A stretch of DNA of 64,000 nt from Cylindrotheca closterium (GCA_933822405.4 CAKOGP040001781.1:140800-204799); one strand, 5' to 3'; positions 1 through 11,700 are shown, counted from the stretch's first letter. Translations and numbers: made by a program. The notes: generated from the sequence alone by a model not told the origin.

Positions 1-19
1 CATTCATTCATTGACTAAC

Positions 20-71
20 ATGCGTCGTCGCCCTCATTCCTTAATATCATCGTCGTCTTCCAATCATTCCT

Positions 72-103
<32 letters not shown>

Positions 104-2029
104 GGTGGTTACAATTATCTTCCTCGATGCTCCGCCCATCATTTAATGATTCATCTTCCTCCACTATTGCATCCTTATTCGCCACCTTCTACTACTGCTC
201 TTGAAACAACAACAACAACAACAAAAACACCACAGTTCAATCGAAAGAAACAACGACGACAGGCAGCCGCAGGTGTCGTTCAGTCCATGATTGGAGGCAA
301 CCACCTTCCTACTAACAATCACGCTTCCGCTGCTGCCGCCAAGGAAGCATCGGCACGAAAATCGACCGCCCAACCGCGGCCGGATATTGTCATTCCTCCT
401 CGGGGGATTGGACCCATTGCAGATCCCAATGACAATGACGTCCTGTGTGGACGAGGGGGTCGCATCAATTCCCACGTGGGCAATCGACAATTTCGGGAGA
501 TTATTGCGAGCCATAAAAAAGATTATCTGGCGCCCACCACCAAGAAATTGGAAAAGGCCCACATTGCGGCAGCCATTGTCAATGACATTCGATCCATGCA
601 ACCAGCCGGGAGATTTTTAAAGGAAGATGGAAAGTCGGGAATGTGGTACGATATTGGCGATGCAAAGGCAATCAAGAAAACGGGACAAGCGCTCCGAGAG
701 GATGCTCCGGACATACGGCCCGAGATTGATGGCGAGTCTGTGGTTACAGAAACAGCTCCAGCAGCAACAACTGCAACAACAACAACAACAACAACAGCTT
801 CCAAATCACCCAGCAGCAGCAAGCCAACACAAAAGTCTCCCATTGTTCCCAAAATGGTCAATGGGGCTGCTGCGTCATCCCCAAGTCCATCACCACGAAA
901 TTGTAGTAGTAGTAGTACCAGGACTACTAGTGGCACCGCATTTGATGCTCATGGTCCACAATTGCTGCCAGAGGGAAGAAGGAACACTGTCGATCAACAA
1001 GGTCGTGCTGCCATGCCTCCTCCCTTTCATCAATTCAATCCACCACAACAAGCGAATAATCCATACCTCAAGCATTATTCACAAGGAACATCAGGACCAC
1101 CACAAACATATTCGGGATCCTTTCCAGCCCGCAGCATTCCCATTCAAGCACCCCAAAGTGTCTCGGCCGATTACATTCATGAGGTCCAACAACAGCAAGC
1201 CTTGCTTTTGCCTCATGTGGAAGAAAACGCCTTTGGACGACCCTTTCATCCTCCGGAATCGGCCATTGGATCGGAAGGGACCATGAGTTCCATTTCCGGT
1301 CTCACGGATCCCGTACGATCCACAATGTCGGGAAGTGGAATGAATGGAGGAGGAACTAATAGTACAAGGTCTCCAGCACGCGTTACTTCTGGATTTGCGA
1401 ATGGCAATGGGAACAATGGCGGTAGCAGACATTATCAATATGCTGGGGCACATCCATATGCTGCTGCTAGTGCTCATCATCATCATCATCATCATCCATA
1501 TGCGCCACGCAGCAGCAGCAATTCCGGATTCCAACCGCCGCAACAACAACAACAACAACATCATCATCCTGCTGCTGCTGCTGCAGAATATCATCAACAA
1601 TCGAAACATCAGAATAGCAGCAGCAACAACAGCTTTAGCCATGCTCGATTCAATGATGTGAATTCCTACATGCAAATGTCACTGGGTGGGGAGACATGTC
1701 CATGGGGGTGGATCGTCTGTGGCGGGGGTGGATCCTCCATTGCCAGGTCCCCGAGTTTCCCGGCACGGGAGCGATTCGTATTTCAAAGGCATGGGCAGCA
1801 TGGCGGACAGCATCAGCAGTGATCATTCGATTTGGCTCAATTGCGATCCGTTTTAAGTGGTAGCAACAGAGCACATGCTACTGCTTCGTCCTCGGTCATG
1901 TCCATTACGTCAGGAACTTCATCGAGCCAACAATGGATGACGATGATGAATGCTCCGGACATGTCCGATGTACGATCCATGAACATGTCCGACGTGTCGT
2001 CCGGTCTCAATGCACTGGATCTTGCGTAA
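20..2029 (+). CDS. DUF6824 (GRG-domain) protein, low-complexity; reading frame broken near the 3' end
   Basis: A DUF6824 domain spans about residues 135-227: it opens with NDNDVLCGRGGRINSHVGN, continues through a KKLEKAHIAAAIV helix and ends with GRFLKED...WYDIGD...ALRE. DUF6824 is a diatom-expanded domain of unknown, possibly nuclear, function. Flanks are rich in His, Gln, Ser and Ala runs. The frame is open to the left edge, so ATG 20 is the first visible start and the true start may lie outside. The long frame stops at TGA 1820-1822, but the same frame resumes to 2029 with a plausible Ser/Met-rich tail ending GLNALDLA. Between about 1747 and 1826 a different frame (RVSRHGSDSYFKGMGSMADS) looks more natural. 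A 61-bp GT-AG intron at 1686-1746 would enter that frame, and a 1-nt indel near 1828 would be needed to leave it. The domain is certain; the 3' structure is not. Confidence 0.75.
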
Positions 2030-2345
2030 AACTAATACCTATTATAATACATCCATGTATATATATATACATATATTGGCGAATGGCTAACAAAGGGGAC
2101 AAACAAACAATTATACATACATGTCGATACTACTACTATTACTACTACTACTGCTACTTTTAGCTAGTATTATATATCATTGGTTGTCCCGATCACAATT
2201 CGATGAGACATCGTTCCACTTCTGTAATGATTTGTTATGATTAATATAAAGAATGCACTAGTTTTCAATCAATATGAAAACTTATATGTTGTCTTATATA
2301 GTCAGTCAGGACTATATAGGAGAGCTATTAAGAAGCACCACATGC
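2030..2345. other. Intergenic, low complexity
   Basis: Gap between the DUF6824 gene and the end of the convergent TspO-like gene. It contains a TA-rich stretch (2057-2076) and an imperfect ACT trinucleotide repeat (about 2128-2158). No gene seen. Confidence 0.7.
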
Positions 2346-3227
2346 CTAAGAACTGGTGGCTTGTTGTTGTTGGTGGTGGTCCACAAAGGGTTCTCGGTTG
2401 GCACCGGTTTGAATTTCAATTTCGTCGTCGTCGGGTCCAGAAAAGTGCCCATAAACGGCAGCAGCAACTGTCGTAGCAAGAATGATAGCAGCAAGCACTC
2501 CAGATGCATCTCGGACGCTTTGGATGGTTTCCGTTGGAAAGGCGCTGGCAATGGAATCCTTTGGTGATGACAGTTCCAAACGAATGGCATTGGAAGCCCA
2601 TACCAACACGCAAGGGACGACCCATTTCTTCTTGCTGATGTAATACACGGCTGCACTCGCAAGTACAAACAAGGAGAACCAGGCTGCCACAATCTGGTTG
2701 CTGGGTGATGCCTGGTATGCCACCAAGAAGACATTGGTATTGACCAGAGTTGCCGCCATGATCCATCCGGCATGGATTTCAAATGGAAATTTCAAAAGCC
2801 AATAGTCCGATATATTATCATTCGAAATTTTGGAAGTCTTGTTCACGATCAATACCAACGGGATCAAGATTGATACCATCGAGATTAAGGAAAGAGCAAT
2901 GTATTCAGTCGTAAAGCATAGGGTCCAACTGACTTGGGCCAGGCATGCGTAGACATAGTTGAAGCCAACGCCTTGAAGGACGACGGCCTTTGATCGGTAT
3001 CGTGGAAGTAGTTGAACAGTGCACCATATGAGTTCGGCTGTAAAGATGATTCCCCAAATGGCAAAGGCAAAGCCAGCGGGTGTCACCAATGTTTGGTATT
3101 TTGCAGAGAGCTCGCCGTTGGTTGGGAAGCGTCCCGAGACGCCCACGCCATATGTGACGAGGGTGTTTAGGATGTAAGCAACTACATTTGCGTAGTTTAG
3201 TTTCTGAAGGCTCTGATGATCTGACAT
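2346..3227 (-). CDS. TspO/MBR-like tryptophan-rich multi-pass membrane protein
   Basis: 293-aa integral membrane protein with about seven to eight hydrophobic segments. The signature LVTPAGFAFAIWGIIF, after an N-terminal P-T-N-x-E-L-S-A-K-Y element, resembles the P-A-G-x-x-F-x-I-W-G core of tryptophan-rich TspO/MBR-related proteins, more precisely the long eukaryotic/bacterial branch rather than classical 160-aa TSPO. Substrate is unknown; TspO relatives bind porphyrins or steroids, but that is not shown here. The start is the ATG at 3227 (MSDHQS); upstream codons in frame have no earlier ATG. The C-terminus is acidic then Gln-rich. A clear paralogue with the same core lies at 49288-50505 on the same strand. 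Gene certain; family moderately sure; function unknown. Confidence 0.7.
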   Translation of the reverse strand: MSDHQSLQKLNYANVVAYILNTLVTYGVGVSGRFPTNGELSAKYQTLVTPAGFAFAIWGIIFTAELIWCTVQLLPRYRSKAVVLQGVGFNYVYACLAQVSWTLCFTTEYIALSLISMVSILIPLVLIVNKTSKISNDNISDYWLLKFPFEIHAGWIMAATLVNTNVFLVAYQASPSNQIVAAWFSLFVLASAAVYYISKKKWVVPCVLVWASNAIRLELSSPKDSIASAFPTETIQSVRDASGVLAAIILATTVAAAVYGHFSGPDDDEIEIQTGANREPFVDHHQQQQATSS

Positions 3228-3645
3228 GCTTTTGTGTTGAAAGTACAAATATTATGAGTTATGAGAACAACGATCGTGTTGAATTTTGAGATCAGAAATA
3301 TGTTTCGTGGCACTTTTTACAGCCGGGACTGAAACAACACGTGGAAAAATAAAAAAAGGCTCGACCGTTGTTCGTGCGTTTTGTCCGTCGGTCTTCGCGC
3401 ACCTCTTCAAAAGTTCTGTGACATTTGTGTTTTCGTCGAGTCACAGCTTCCGAGCCAAGCTCTCTTTCTTCGAGAAGTGTTAAATATCTCGACATGCCGG
3501 CTCCGCATTGCAGTTAAGTATTCTCACAACAGCTTCCAAGAGAGGTTCAAACTCTCACTAAAATGTGGCATCACGAGCCAGCGAACCCAAACAAACCAGG
3601 CAAAAAACCATGCTCAGTGATTAACCCTTACCATATGCTCTGGAA
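3228..3645. other. Divergent intergenic region
   Basis: About 420 bp between the divergently transcribed TspO-like and IQ-motif genes, so it should hold both promoters. I see no recognisable TATA or other motif that I would defend, and no convincing ORF. Confidence 0.5.
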
Positions 3646-4623
3646 ATGGGAAGAATCGATACGGAACTATGGCAAAGCGATTGGGAACTATCAGGGTCAC
3701 CATTGTACCAAGGCTCTATGAAGTCAGAACCTATATGGTCGTACCATGCTTCCATTGAAACCATCAAGAAATCTCCCAGAAAACTGCTACAAGATCAATC
3801 AATACATACTTCATGCTTCCTGTCGCTCGAGACCATCATCAGAGGTTCAGTAATCCATGCAGCAAACGATAGGAAGGAACCTTTTCGTGACGCAGATATT
3901 GGCGGAAACGATCATTCCCTCGCAGGTCACCTCGGAGAAGGTTCATCTGCATCACAGAAAGCGTTGTCATCATCAAAGCCTTTGCCACTTTCACCTCCAA
4001 GGCCAGCTTCCGGACGTGAACATGATGGCAGACTTCAAGACCTGGCATTGTCAATTGGTAAGAGCTCCAACGAGGACGGCTCAAGCAACGTTGTGATGGA
4101 AGAAACAAAGGACTGTGCTGAAGACAACCAAGCTTCGGTGAGCACTCGTGGGAAAACTACATCACGGTATGAGAAGTTGCAACGAGAGAGGCTGAAGATA
4201 AGGGATAAGATTGCTCAGAGGAAAGTTGGAAGGCAGGGTTTGTTGCCTTTTGATTCGAATCCATCACGAAGAAAAACGATAGACTCCCAGAATGACGAAC
4301 CTTCCGCTGCTTCTTTCTCAAAGCTCAGCAGCAGAGCTTCCTTATCAGGAAACAGAAGGCGAGAAGGTCGCTTACAAGCTGCCATTCTGATCCAGACTTG
4401 TGCTCGGCGCTTCTTTGCGCGCAATGTCTTGGCAGCAAAGGAAGACGAAGCCCAAAGGCAACGAAAAGCGGAATTCAAACGCCTGCAACAACAACAAAGC
4501 TGCTCCAGCTACCCCTTTGATCGAACGGCAAGAGTCAATGTTATTCTGGAACAGATCAAGGTCCGAGAACTGTATCATAAACCATTCCAACTTGGAAAGC
4601 TTTCTACGATACAGGAAGAATGA
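3646..4623 (+). CDS. IQ-motif (calmodulin-binding-like) protein
   Basis: 325-aa single-exon protein. The one recognisable element is an IQ motif around residues 244-262 (AAILIQTCARRFFARNVL: I-L-I-Q-x-x-x-R-R-x-x-A-R), which in other proteins is a calmodulin or EF-hand light-chain binding helix. It is preceded by a charged, likely coiled region (RYEKLQRERLKIRDKIAQRK) and followed by a Gln/Lys-rich helix and a conserved tail KVRELYHKPFQLGK. The rest is Ser-rich and probably disordered. No catalytic domain. The 3' part of this gene, from about 4290 through the 3' UTR, has been duplicated downstream as decayed copies. Gene likely real; calmodulin binding is inferred. Confidence 0.75.
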   Translation: MGRIDTELWQSDWELSGSPLYQGSMKSEPIWSYHASIETIKKSPRKLLQDQSIHTSCFLSLETIIRGSVIHAANDRKEPFRDADIGGNDHSLAGHLGEGSSASQKALSSSKPLPLSPPRPASGREHDGRLQDLALSIGKSSNEDGSSNVVMEETKDCAEDNQASVSTRGKTTSRYEKLQRERLKIRDKIAQRKVGRQGLLPFDSNPSRRKTIDSQNDEPSAASFSKLSSRASLSGNRRREGRLQAAILIQTCARRFFARNVLAAKEDEAQRQRKAEFKRLQQQQSCSSYPFDRTARVNVILEQIKVRELYHKPFQLGKLSTIQEE

Positions 4624-4854
4624 GGAGCTTGCAGCAGTTTGTCTATTAGACAAACTATAGCCCCTTTGTTGGATGCGCTTTGTGTTGTGCATCGTATATA
4701 CGTCCCAATTTGCAATAGCTAGTTTTTCTTGTTTGTTGAATGTAACCAGATTGTTAAGCTTTGTTTTGTTGAATGTAACCACATAGTTTCCCTTTTTTTA
4801 AATGGCAGCTGACTTGTTTCCTTTTTATTCGACTGCATCATGAAGAAGAGTGGT

Positions 4855-5430
4855 AGACTCCAAAAATGATTGCAAAGCCCAGCACCAGAGCTTCCTTCTC
4901 TGAAATAGCTGAGAAGGAGCTCGCTTAAAATGTGTAATCCTGATTCAGGCCTGTGCCCAGTGCTTCTTCGCACACAAAGTCTCATCGACATCAACAAAGA
5001 AAGATGAAGTCCAAGATCAAAACCCAGCACCACAGAGACAAAAAAAGAAAAGAAGGTTCTTGTTTACTACAATTTGCCATTCTCAGGCTTGTATCCGGCG
5101 CTTCGTTGTACGGAAGGTCTTGTCGGCAAAGAAAGGTGAAGCTCCACGACTACGAGGAGATGGGGAACCCAAACGCCTGCAACAGCAGCTTAGTTGCTCC
5201 AACTACTACCCCATTATCAAGGTTCGAGAGCTCTACTATACCTCGTCTCTTCCAACTTAGACAGCAATATTCGACGTGGGAAGAAGGAGGAACCCCCAGT
5301 TTGTTGTTTAAAGACAGCGAATTTCAGTCTCCTCCTCTTGGCTGGCTTCTGCTACTTCTTGTTGGATGCACTTCGTGTTATGCATCTCTATATCGAATAG
5401 TATGCCCCATTTGATATGGCTAGTTTCAAG
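4855..5430 (+). pseudogene. Decayed tandem copies of the IQ gene 3' end
   Basis: Two degenerate copies of the upstream gene's IQ region follow it. Copy 2 (about 4858-5030) still reads 'aatcctgattcaggcctgtg', matching the parent IQ segment, but is interrupted by stops. Copy 3 (about 5080-5260) encodes QACIRRFVVRKVLSAKKGEA and later KVRELYYTS, mirroring QTCARRFFARNVLAAKEDEA and KVRELYHKP in the parent. The 3'-UTR-like block at about 4668-4722 ('ttggatgcgctttgtgttg') recurs at about 5363-5430. These look like non-functional duplicated 3' ends rather than genes. Confidence 0.7.
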
Positions 5431-5876
5431 TTCTAATGTTTGCAAGATGGAGCCATGCTGTTTCGCTTTGTTTGATGCCAGGTGACAAAATAATACTGTA
5501 GGCCTGGAGACAACGAATAAAAGTGTAAGTGGCAGGTACTGCAGGGTACAGTACAGTTGCTGGAATCAAGTGAGAAGCATGTACTTTTCTTCTGTTCGAA
5601 ACCGATCAGTCTTGCCATCACCCGATCAGGCTCAAACGACTCTCTTCCATGGCACTGCAGTTCTCTCATGGTCGTAATCTTGTCGGTCTACCATCAAAAC
5701 ACTCCTAAAAAGATCAGAAAAATTACGAACATCAAGGGTATGACAGTCTAAGGTCTTTATCTATGTATTCAAGCTAGCTTTGTTTTACTTTGTGTGGAAA
5801 ATTTTCGTACTCTTCGAAGCGGTGGAGTGGTACTACTAGTAGAGGTGCTTTTGGAGTAGTTCCTTGCCCCTTATCC
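5431..5876. other. Intergenic
   Basis: Between the decayed IQ copies and the 3' end of the next DUF6824 gene. Only short incidental ORFs; no feature seen. Confidence 0.6.
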
Positions 5877-6803
5877 TCACTCCGCTTTTGCCTTGCCTGT
5901 TTCTTCCTTGTCTTTGGGGGGTGATTTTTTTTCTGAATCCTGGACTGCTTGCTGCATTTGCTGCGCAATCATTGCTTGTTGTTGCTGACGTTGACCAACT
6001 GCTGTGGTTGCATCAGGTTGTTGGTTCATACCCAAAGCTGTCGCTAAGTATGAATCTGGCGTTGCTTGGTTCATGCCATACCAATTTATTCCAAGCCTAT
6101 TCAAGAGTAGATTTTGAGGATAGTGTGACGGTGACAGTAGACCAGCTTGCAGAAATGGTCTGTTGATCGGGTTCACATAGACGTCTAGTAAAGAGATTGG
6201 CGGAATAATCTGATTGACTCGTTGATGACTGATGCCTGGGTTCAGCAACGGATTGTAGAGATGGCTTGCTGCTGTCATCTGACTCTCATAGGAGATTGGC
6301 CCTGGTGCTGATTCCACTTCCGATCGGACCTGGGCATGTGATGATGCGAGAGAAGAAGCCGGCTGATCCCTGTTCAAGACTACCGTATTGGCTGCCATGT
6401 TGACTGGTTTCTCATCAGCACTACTCTCGTCTCCATCGCCCTCTTCCGCAGAGCCTCCTTCTTTGGAATTTCTTGGCTTGTAACGGATAGTATGAGCCAC
6501 CTTTTCCAATGCTTCGTGCATCATCACCTCCACCCATTCGTTCTTGTCATCTTCACTCTGCTTGACAAATCTGGCTCCGCCACTGGCGATCTCGCTGTAA
6601 GCGTTTTCTACCACAAGTCGCTTTTTGTGTTGGCCTTTCTGGGCCATGTAGATCTTCTTATATTTTCTGATGATTTTTCGCATTCGCAAGTTACCAGGGT
6701 GGTTTTGAAACCTCTTACCACGTCCAAATAGGACATCATTCCCCGTAGGTGCGATGGCCCTTCCAGCATGTGCCAGACCTGCGACATTCTGAGCTTGTTG
6801 CAT
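5877..6803 (-). CDS. DUF6824 (GRG-domain) protein
   Basis: 308-aa protein from ATG 6803 (MQQAQNVAG); codons further upstream in frame contain no ATG. The DUF6824 domain fills the N-terminal third: NDVLFGRGKRFQNHPGNLRM, then RKYKKIYMAQKGQHKKRLVV, then GARFVKQSEDDKNEWVEVM and EALEKVAHTIRYKP. This matches the family layout of GRG loop, a basic helix, an aromatic strand with W, and a final helix. The C-terminal two thirds are low-complexity, with Asn/Pro/Leu-rich and Gln-rich stretches and an acidic segment (EEGDGDESSADEKP). No membrane segment or signal peptide. The layout suggests a small nuclear regulatory protein, but no function has been demonstrated for the domain as far as I can say. Confidence 0.85.
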   Translation of the reverse strand: MQQAQNVAGLAHAGRAIAPTGNDVLFGRGKRFQNHPGNLRMRKIIRKYKKIYMAQKGQHKKRLVVENAYSEIASGGARFVKQSEDDKNEWVEVMMHEALEKVAHTIRYKPRNSKEGGSAEEGDGDESSADEKPVNMAANTVVLNRDQPASSLASSHAQVRSEVESAPGPISYESQMTAASHLYNPLLNPGISHQRVNQIIPPISLLDVYVNPINRPFLQAGLLSPSHYPQNLLLNRLGINWYGMNQATPDSYLATALGMNQQPDATTAVGQRQQQQAMIAQQMQQAVQDSEKKSPPKDKEETGKAKAE

Positions 6804-6860
6804 TTGTTTGTAGTTTAAAAAAGTAACAAGGTGCGATACAAATTCACACTTGATGCCCAA

Positions 6861-8639
6861 GTTGTGAACACGTTGGGCGCGGAGAAAGGTATTGTGGATG
6901 AAATTCCAAATGAAGCGTCGTCATATTCGGACCAATACATCATGAGAGGGTGTTCCCGTTCGTGGTGATGTCCATAGATTAAAAAAGTTGTGACTTATGG
7001 CATTCTTCTCCCTTCAAATGCGTGGCAACCAAAAGAACGATAGAACATGGCTTCTTTGTGTGTGTCAATTCTTTGATGCTTCTTTTTGCGAACATGTCGA
7101 GTCGAATGTATCAACAATACTTAGAGATATTATGCCTGTCAACATGACCACTCCAAAATATGCCACTAAAACTTATCGACAGCTTGTTTTGAGCCAAATA
7201 TATTTCAGACGCTGTTCTGTCTATGAGAAGTCTATCAGAGTTCATGTTGTATCCAGAAAAGTGGTACCAAAAGCTATAAATGTATTGTCACTTACACTTA
7301 GGACTACATTCTTTGCAGGGTAGGTAGTTTTGCCCACAAGGAGGAGGATGGGACCTCAACACTTCTGGCAACTGAAGGCTCTTCTTCACAGCTGCGAAGG
7401 CAACTGTGGCTATGTTCCCGCTCATTTTGTCCTACTGTCGAATCAACACGATGATCCCAATTTCTCGCCGGTTTCTGCGGTTTCTAAAAATTCTGTTCGA
7501 CCCGAATTTGTAACACGCATTCTGCATATTTATTGCAAAAGAACGAAACCTACCTACCGTACACTGATGGTGGTCAGTCGTGATAACATTGTGCTCGTTG
7601 GATGAAGTAACTAGAATCGCGGTTCTTCGTGGATTAGAACGCGCTTTTTCCTTTTCATCTTAGATTACATAGTACACGTACCGATGTATCGGTGTTGTAC
7701 CTACTAGCTTCTCAAGGATGTTGAAGGAATGAAGGAATGAAGGAATCAATCAAGAAAGTGAAAATGCAGTGACGCGAACGAGTCTGCACCGGAACCAGTT
7801 GTAAATTCACGACCACATTCTTCACAGCAGGGTGTTTGACCACCATGCAGGGACCTCAAAACAGAACGCTCTTGTCCACAGGGCAGGGACCTCAAACCTG
7901 AACAGTTCTCACATCAGAAACGCACCTCATATTCACAACACTTTTTCTCACATCAGTTTTCTCACATTAGAAGGCTCTCATCCACAACTGCGAAGCTAAA
8001 AATGTGCTCATTTTAATTCTTCTTCTTCCACTTGTAGGAGGCTAACCGCACGTGGTGTTTAGAAAACGAAACAAAGAACCATATACTCGTAGTAGTAGTC
8101 GTGATCAGGCCCTTAAACCGTGAAGAAGTCGACTAGAGTCGAACCTTTGGTCGATTGAGTCGGCCCAAAAAGGAACATGAGGTCAACTGCGACATGATGC
8201 GACACGGAGCTACATGAGAATGGTTACTAAATAAATAGCTTGATTTCTGACACCCGAACACCAATTTGCAGACAAAACGATCGACTGAAGGATGGACGTT
8301 GTCGATTTACTGTACTTTAGTTCGTCATTCGTTAATCGTTTTAAAAACCGAGATACTCCAACGTAGACCGCAGGCACACTGTTCGATTTCTTTGACTACA
8401 TTGTGTTACAGACGGACAAAGGCCGAACGGCCTTCGACCGTCAAAAGTTGTTGTCGATGCGCCGAGGCAATGATGCCCAGTTTATCGACTGAGATTGAAT
8501 TCACCCACTTGTGTCGTGGTAATTCAATTTTTCTCTTGGTACCCAGCCTTTGTCTGCAAGCGAACGAAAAACTCCAGCTCCTTACACGCCGCCCTCATTC
8601 ATTGCGATCGGCCAGCGTGACGTGCAGCTAACAACTTCC
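6861..8639. other. Gene-poor spacer with repeats
   Basis: No gene I can support. Small ORFs lack recognisable domains and have transposon-like surroundings. A diverged duplicated block occurs at about 7335-7410 and 7870-8005 (shared 'gggacctcaa' followed by 'gaaggctct' and 'aactgcgaag'). A 9-bp motif is repeated in tandem at 7727-7747. A member of the dispersed GTCGACT...GATTGAGTCGG family lies at 8125-8270. Confidence 0.55.
8125..8270 (+). repeat. Dispersed repeat family, copy a
   Basis: Contains 'gtcgactagagtcgaacc', then 'ggtcgattgagtcggcc', 'aaaaaggaaca', 'ggtcaactgcgacatg' and, further on, 'ttctgacacccgaacac'. Parts recur in inverted orientation at 25857-25925, 27165-27345 and 36050-36200. 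Probably a non-autonomous transposon or LTR fragment; family not identified. Confidence 0.6.
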
Positions 8640-8755
8640 AACATCCCTCCTATAAGAGCTGATCGGATTGTCTTGATCTTCTATTCGCCTTCCACCGCTC
8701 CGAGGCATTGTTGAAACAACGAAATCGCGTTCTGTGCACCTGTCATCCTTCGAAA

Positions 8756-11700
8756 ATGACATCCTTCCCCAAGTTGCTTGGTCCTGAAAGTCCCCAGATG
8801 GGAACTCAGTTTCTCTCTTCTGTCAGCATCTGCTTTTCAGATGATTCAATTCATCAAGCGATCCATGACAAGAAGAGACCCAAGAAATCGGAAATTCAAG
8901 CGACCTTTGGGTTTGCCGTTCCTACTGGTAAGCCCTATTCGGTCTATGGTCGGGGTCGCAAGGACTCAGTGACAGCAGAGACCATTTCTGCTGATACTGT
9001 CCGTTTTAATGCACCTCAGATGCTCTCTATGGACAAGTTGCGGCTCTTGAGCTCGTCTCGTGTTGGAGCAGTCCTTGGCGTATTTTTTACTCCAAATTCT
9101 CCTCCGGTTATTGGATTTGGCGCTAGTCCAGTTAGCACTACTTTTAATGGGCAAGATGCTGTCCATCGCTGGGCCCCAAAGTGGTCTGATTGCTTTGAGC
9201 CCGCTTTGATCCAGCAATACTGGCAGGGCGATATGAGTGTCCCTACTCATAGTCTGGTGGTTTCCCTCAGTTGGAAAACACGGTTGACAATGCCGGTGCG
9301 GCAGCGGGATTTTGTACAGGCGACGAAGCCTGCAATGCTATTGAGAGATTTTTCAAAGATCCTGCTGATTCCTGATGGATGTGGTGCCCCGGTGGGCCTT
9401 TATTGGCCAACTTCTATTTCTTTCGAGGATTTCAAGACTTCTTTGAGTGGACATGGTACTCCGTATGGGAGTTTCTTGGAGTTATTGCGGAGTCAGTCTT
9501 CTATTTTTGAAGACTGGTTTACAGCAGTGAATTCAAGTGCTGTGTCCTATCAATTGCAAACTACTTCTGCAATGGATCTGTGGGAAACTTTGCCTTGTCT
9601 TCACGGGGATGGCCTATTGAACGTTGCTGCCGCCCAACCCCTACGAGAACAATTTGCTCGCTACGTAATGGGGATGGCTCTGGATTGCTTGTGCTCTCTT
9701 TGGCCCCTGTGATGTGGACGATCGACAGGCTATACGGCAACGTTGTCAAGTTGGGGCATGGTTGGAACGTGCTCGGCAATGCTACCCGCCGGCATTGGGG
9801 TATCATAGCCCGCCGGATCACTTTGCGTTCCTATCTGTTCTTTGTCCTCCGGAGGATGGGTGGCCTTGGCCGGAATTTTCTACTTGGCTTTCTGATTTGC
9901 CTTTCGACGCGCTACCTGATAGGTATCAACGATATGAACCAAAAGAGATCCCTGTGAAAGCTCGAGCAGTCTTTGTTCCTGCCATTCTGGTAGAAAAAGC
10001 GGACCCTGATAGCGATTTGGATGCTTACGCAAATGTGTTTGCCACCACTGCACCTACTGTTACGGCTACACCTAACATTGCTAAAGTCCCGGCTCCAGCT
10101 CCGCATGTTGCTACTCCAAGTCCCCCAAAAGAAGCTCCGCTTCCACCGGTACGGCGCTTGGCCTCCCCACCTTCAGTTCCACAAGATGTCCTTGGCGCCA
10201 TGCAAAAAGTGCGGGCTTTCCAAGAAACAATTGTTCATGGTACATCTGCAGGCACACCCGCTAATCCAGTTGATTTGGCTGCTGGTGATGTGGAGGAGTA
10301 TGCCATTCGCCCGAATGACTTGGCAACTAGGTTTGCTTCTTTGGCGAATGATTCTTCTACGACAGCAGCCATGCGAGCTGGCAATATTGCGGATCGTCGT
10401 CGCTCTAGTTTGGCACAAGGAAGATTTGGGTCTGGTTCACGTGCGGGTTCACTGGGCCTGGCTCCGATGCGAAACAAGATGTTCAACCCGCAGACACTGG
10501 CGGCAGCGCTTGGAGTGCGACAGTCTCGTTTTGTTTCAGCTGATAAAGCGTCTCTTGCAAGTGTGCAGGCACATCGGACTTGCAGCCCTTATTTCCTGAA
10601 TGTTGCTCTGGTTCTTGCAAGTTTCTTTCGCCAAGAGGAGCAACCCTATCTGTGTCTTTCTGATGATCGGGTGGTGGCTGCGACTGATTGGATGAAAGTG
10701 CCAGAACCCACGCAGTTGCTCGAGATCTCATTGCAGTATGGGACCATGGCCACAAGGAGGCAACATCAGGTGTCACACGAACATTGCATTATACGCTTCG
10801 TTTTCGTGCGGATATTGCTACGGAATTTCAACAGATCCCCCTTCCGTACAAAGCTGACTTTGATCTGCTAAATTTTGCAATGCATAAATCGATCTGTGAT
10901 GTGGCAAGATGGAAGATGGGTCGGAAAGTACCACCACCCCCTGTCGGTGGTTCATATTGGCATATCTTTCACTTGCTACCCTTGGTCAACTCTGCATATG
11001 GTGGTACATGTATTCCTCCTGGAGGACTTCCGATTGCTGATGCACAATTATTTGGAAAATTCTACATATGGTGGTACATGTATTCCTCCTGGGGGACTTC
11101 CGATTGCTGATGCACAATTGTTTGGGAAGTATGTCTACCTTTTGATGTCGCTGTTTGGATCCCAAGAAGATGCAACAATGGATCAGATTTATGGGGGTGA
11201 CTACGAGGACTCGGTATTTCGGGCATCACTGTTTGGCCAAAATCTGCTACATTTGTGCAAACTCCCTCAGCACACCGCCATCGTTCGCTTATGGAGATGC
11301 CGTCCTCGCCAATGCACTCTCCAGTGGATGGAAGATCTATGTGCTCTGTTTGGGGAGGTCACTGCAATGGTGCGTTATCGTTCCGGCGCAGCACCTACTA
11401 CTTTGGGTCTTCAGGATGCTACGTTCCATGGCGAAGAAGATATTGTGGCTGGCGCTTTTGTGGTGGCTCCAACTATGGTGGGCCGCCATGAATTCACCAA
11501 AACCTCTTTGCTATTTAGACAAGTTTCAGCTGCTTTATGAACGAGTGGAAAGGAAGTGGGATCCTGCTGAGTTGGATGTGAATGGACATACTTGGAGTCA
11601 TAGTTTTTCCTCGAGTTTTTTTGGCACTGCCATCCCTCCTGTCCTACCTCCTAGGGGTCCAGATTCTTTTCGACATGGTCTCTCTGATGGGGTACAGACG

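Noticed and set aside
164..1675. Long ORFs opposite and in other frames of the first DUF6824 gene
   Set aside because: They are translations of CAT/CAA/GCA repeats in wrong frames; no domain and full overlap with the supported gene.
3480..3560. Possible tRNA (GGTTCAAACTC-like B box)
   Set aside because: No A box at the right distance and no cloverleaf pairing.
9700..9720. Programmed ribosomal frameshift in the retrotransposon
   Set aside because: No slippery heptamer plus structure seen, and many other lesions in the element make decay simpler.
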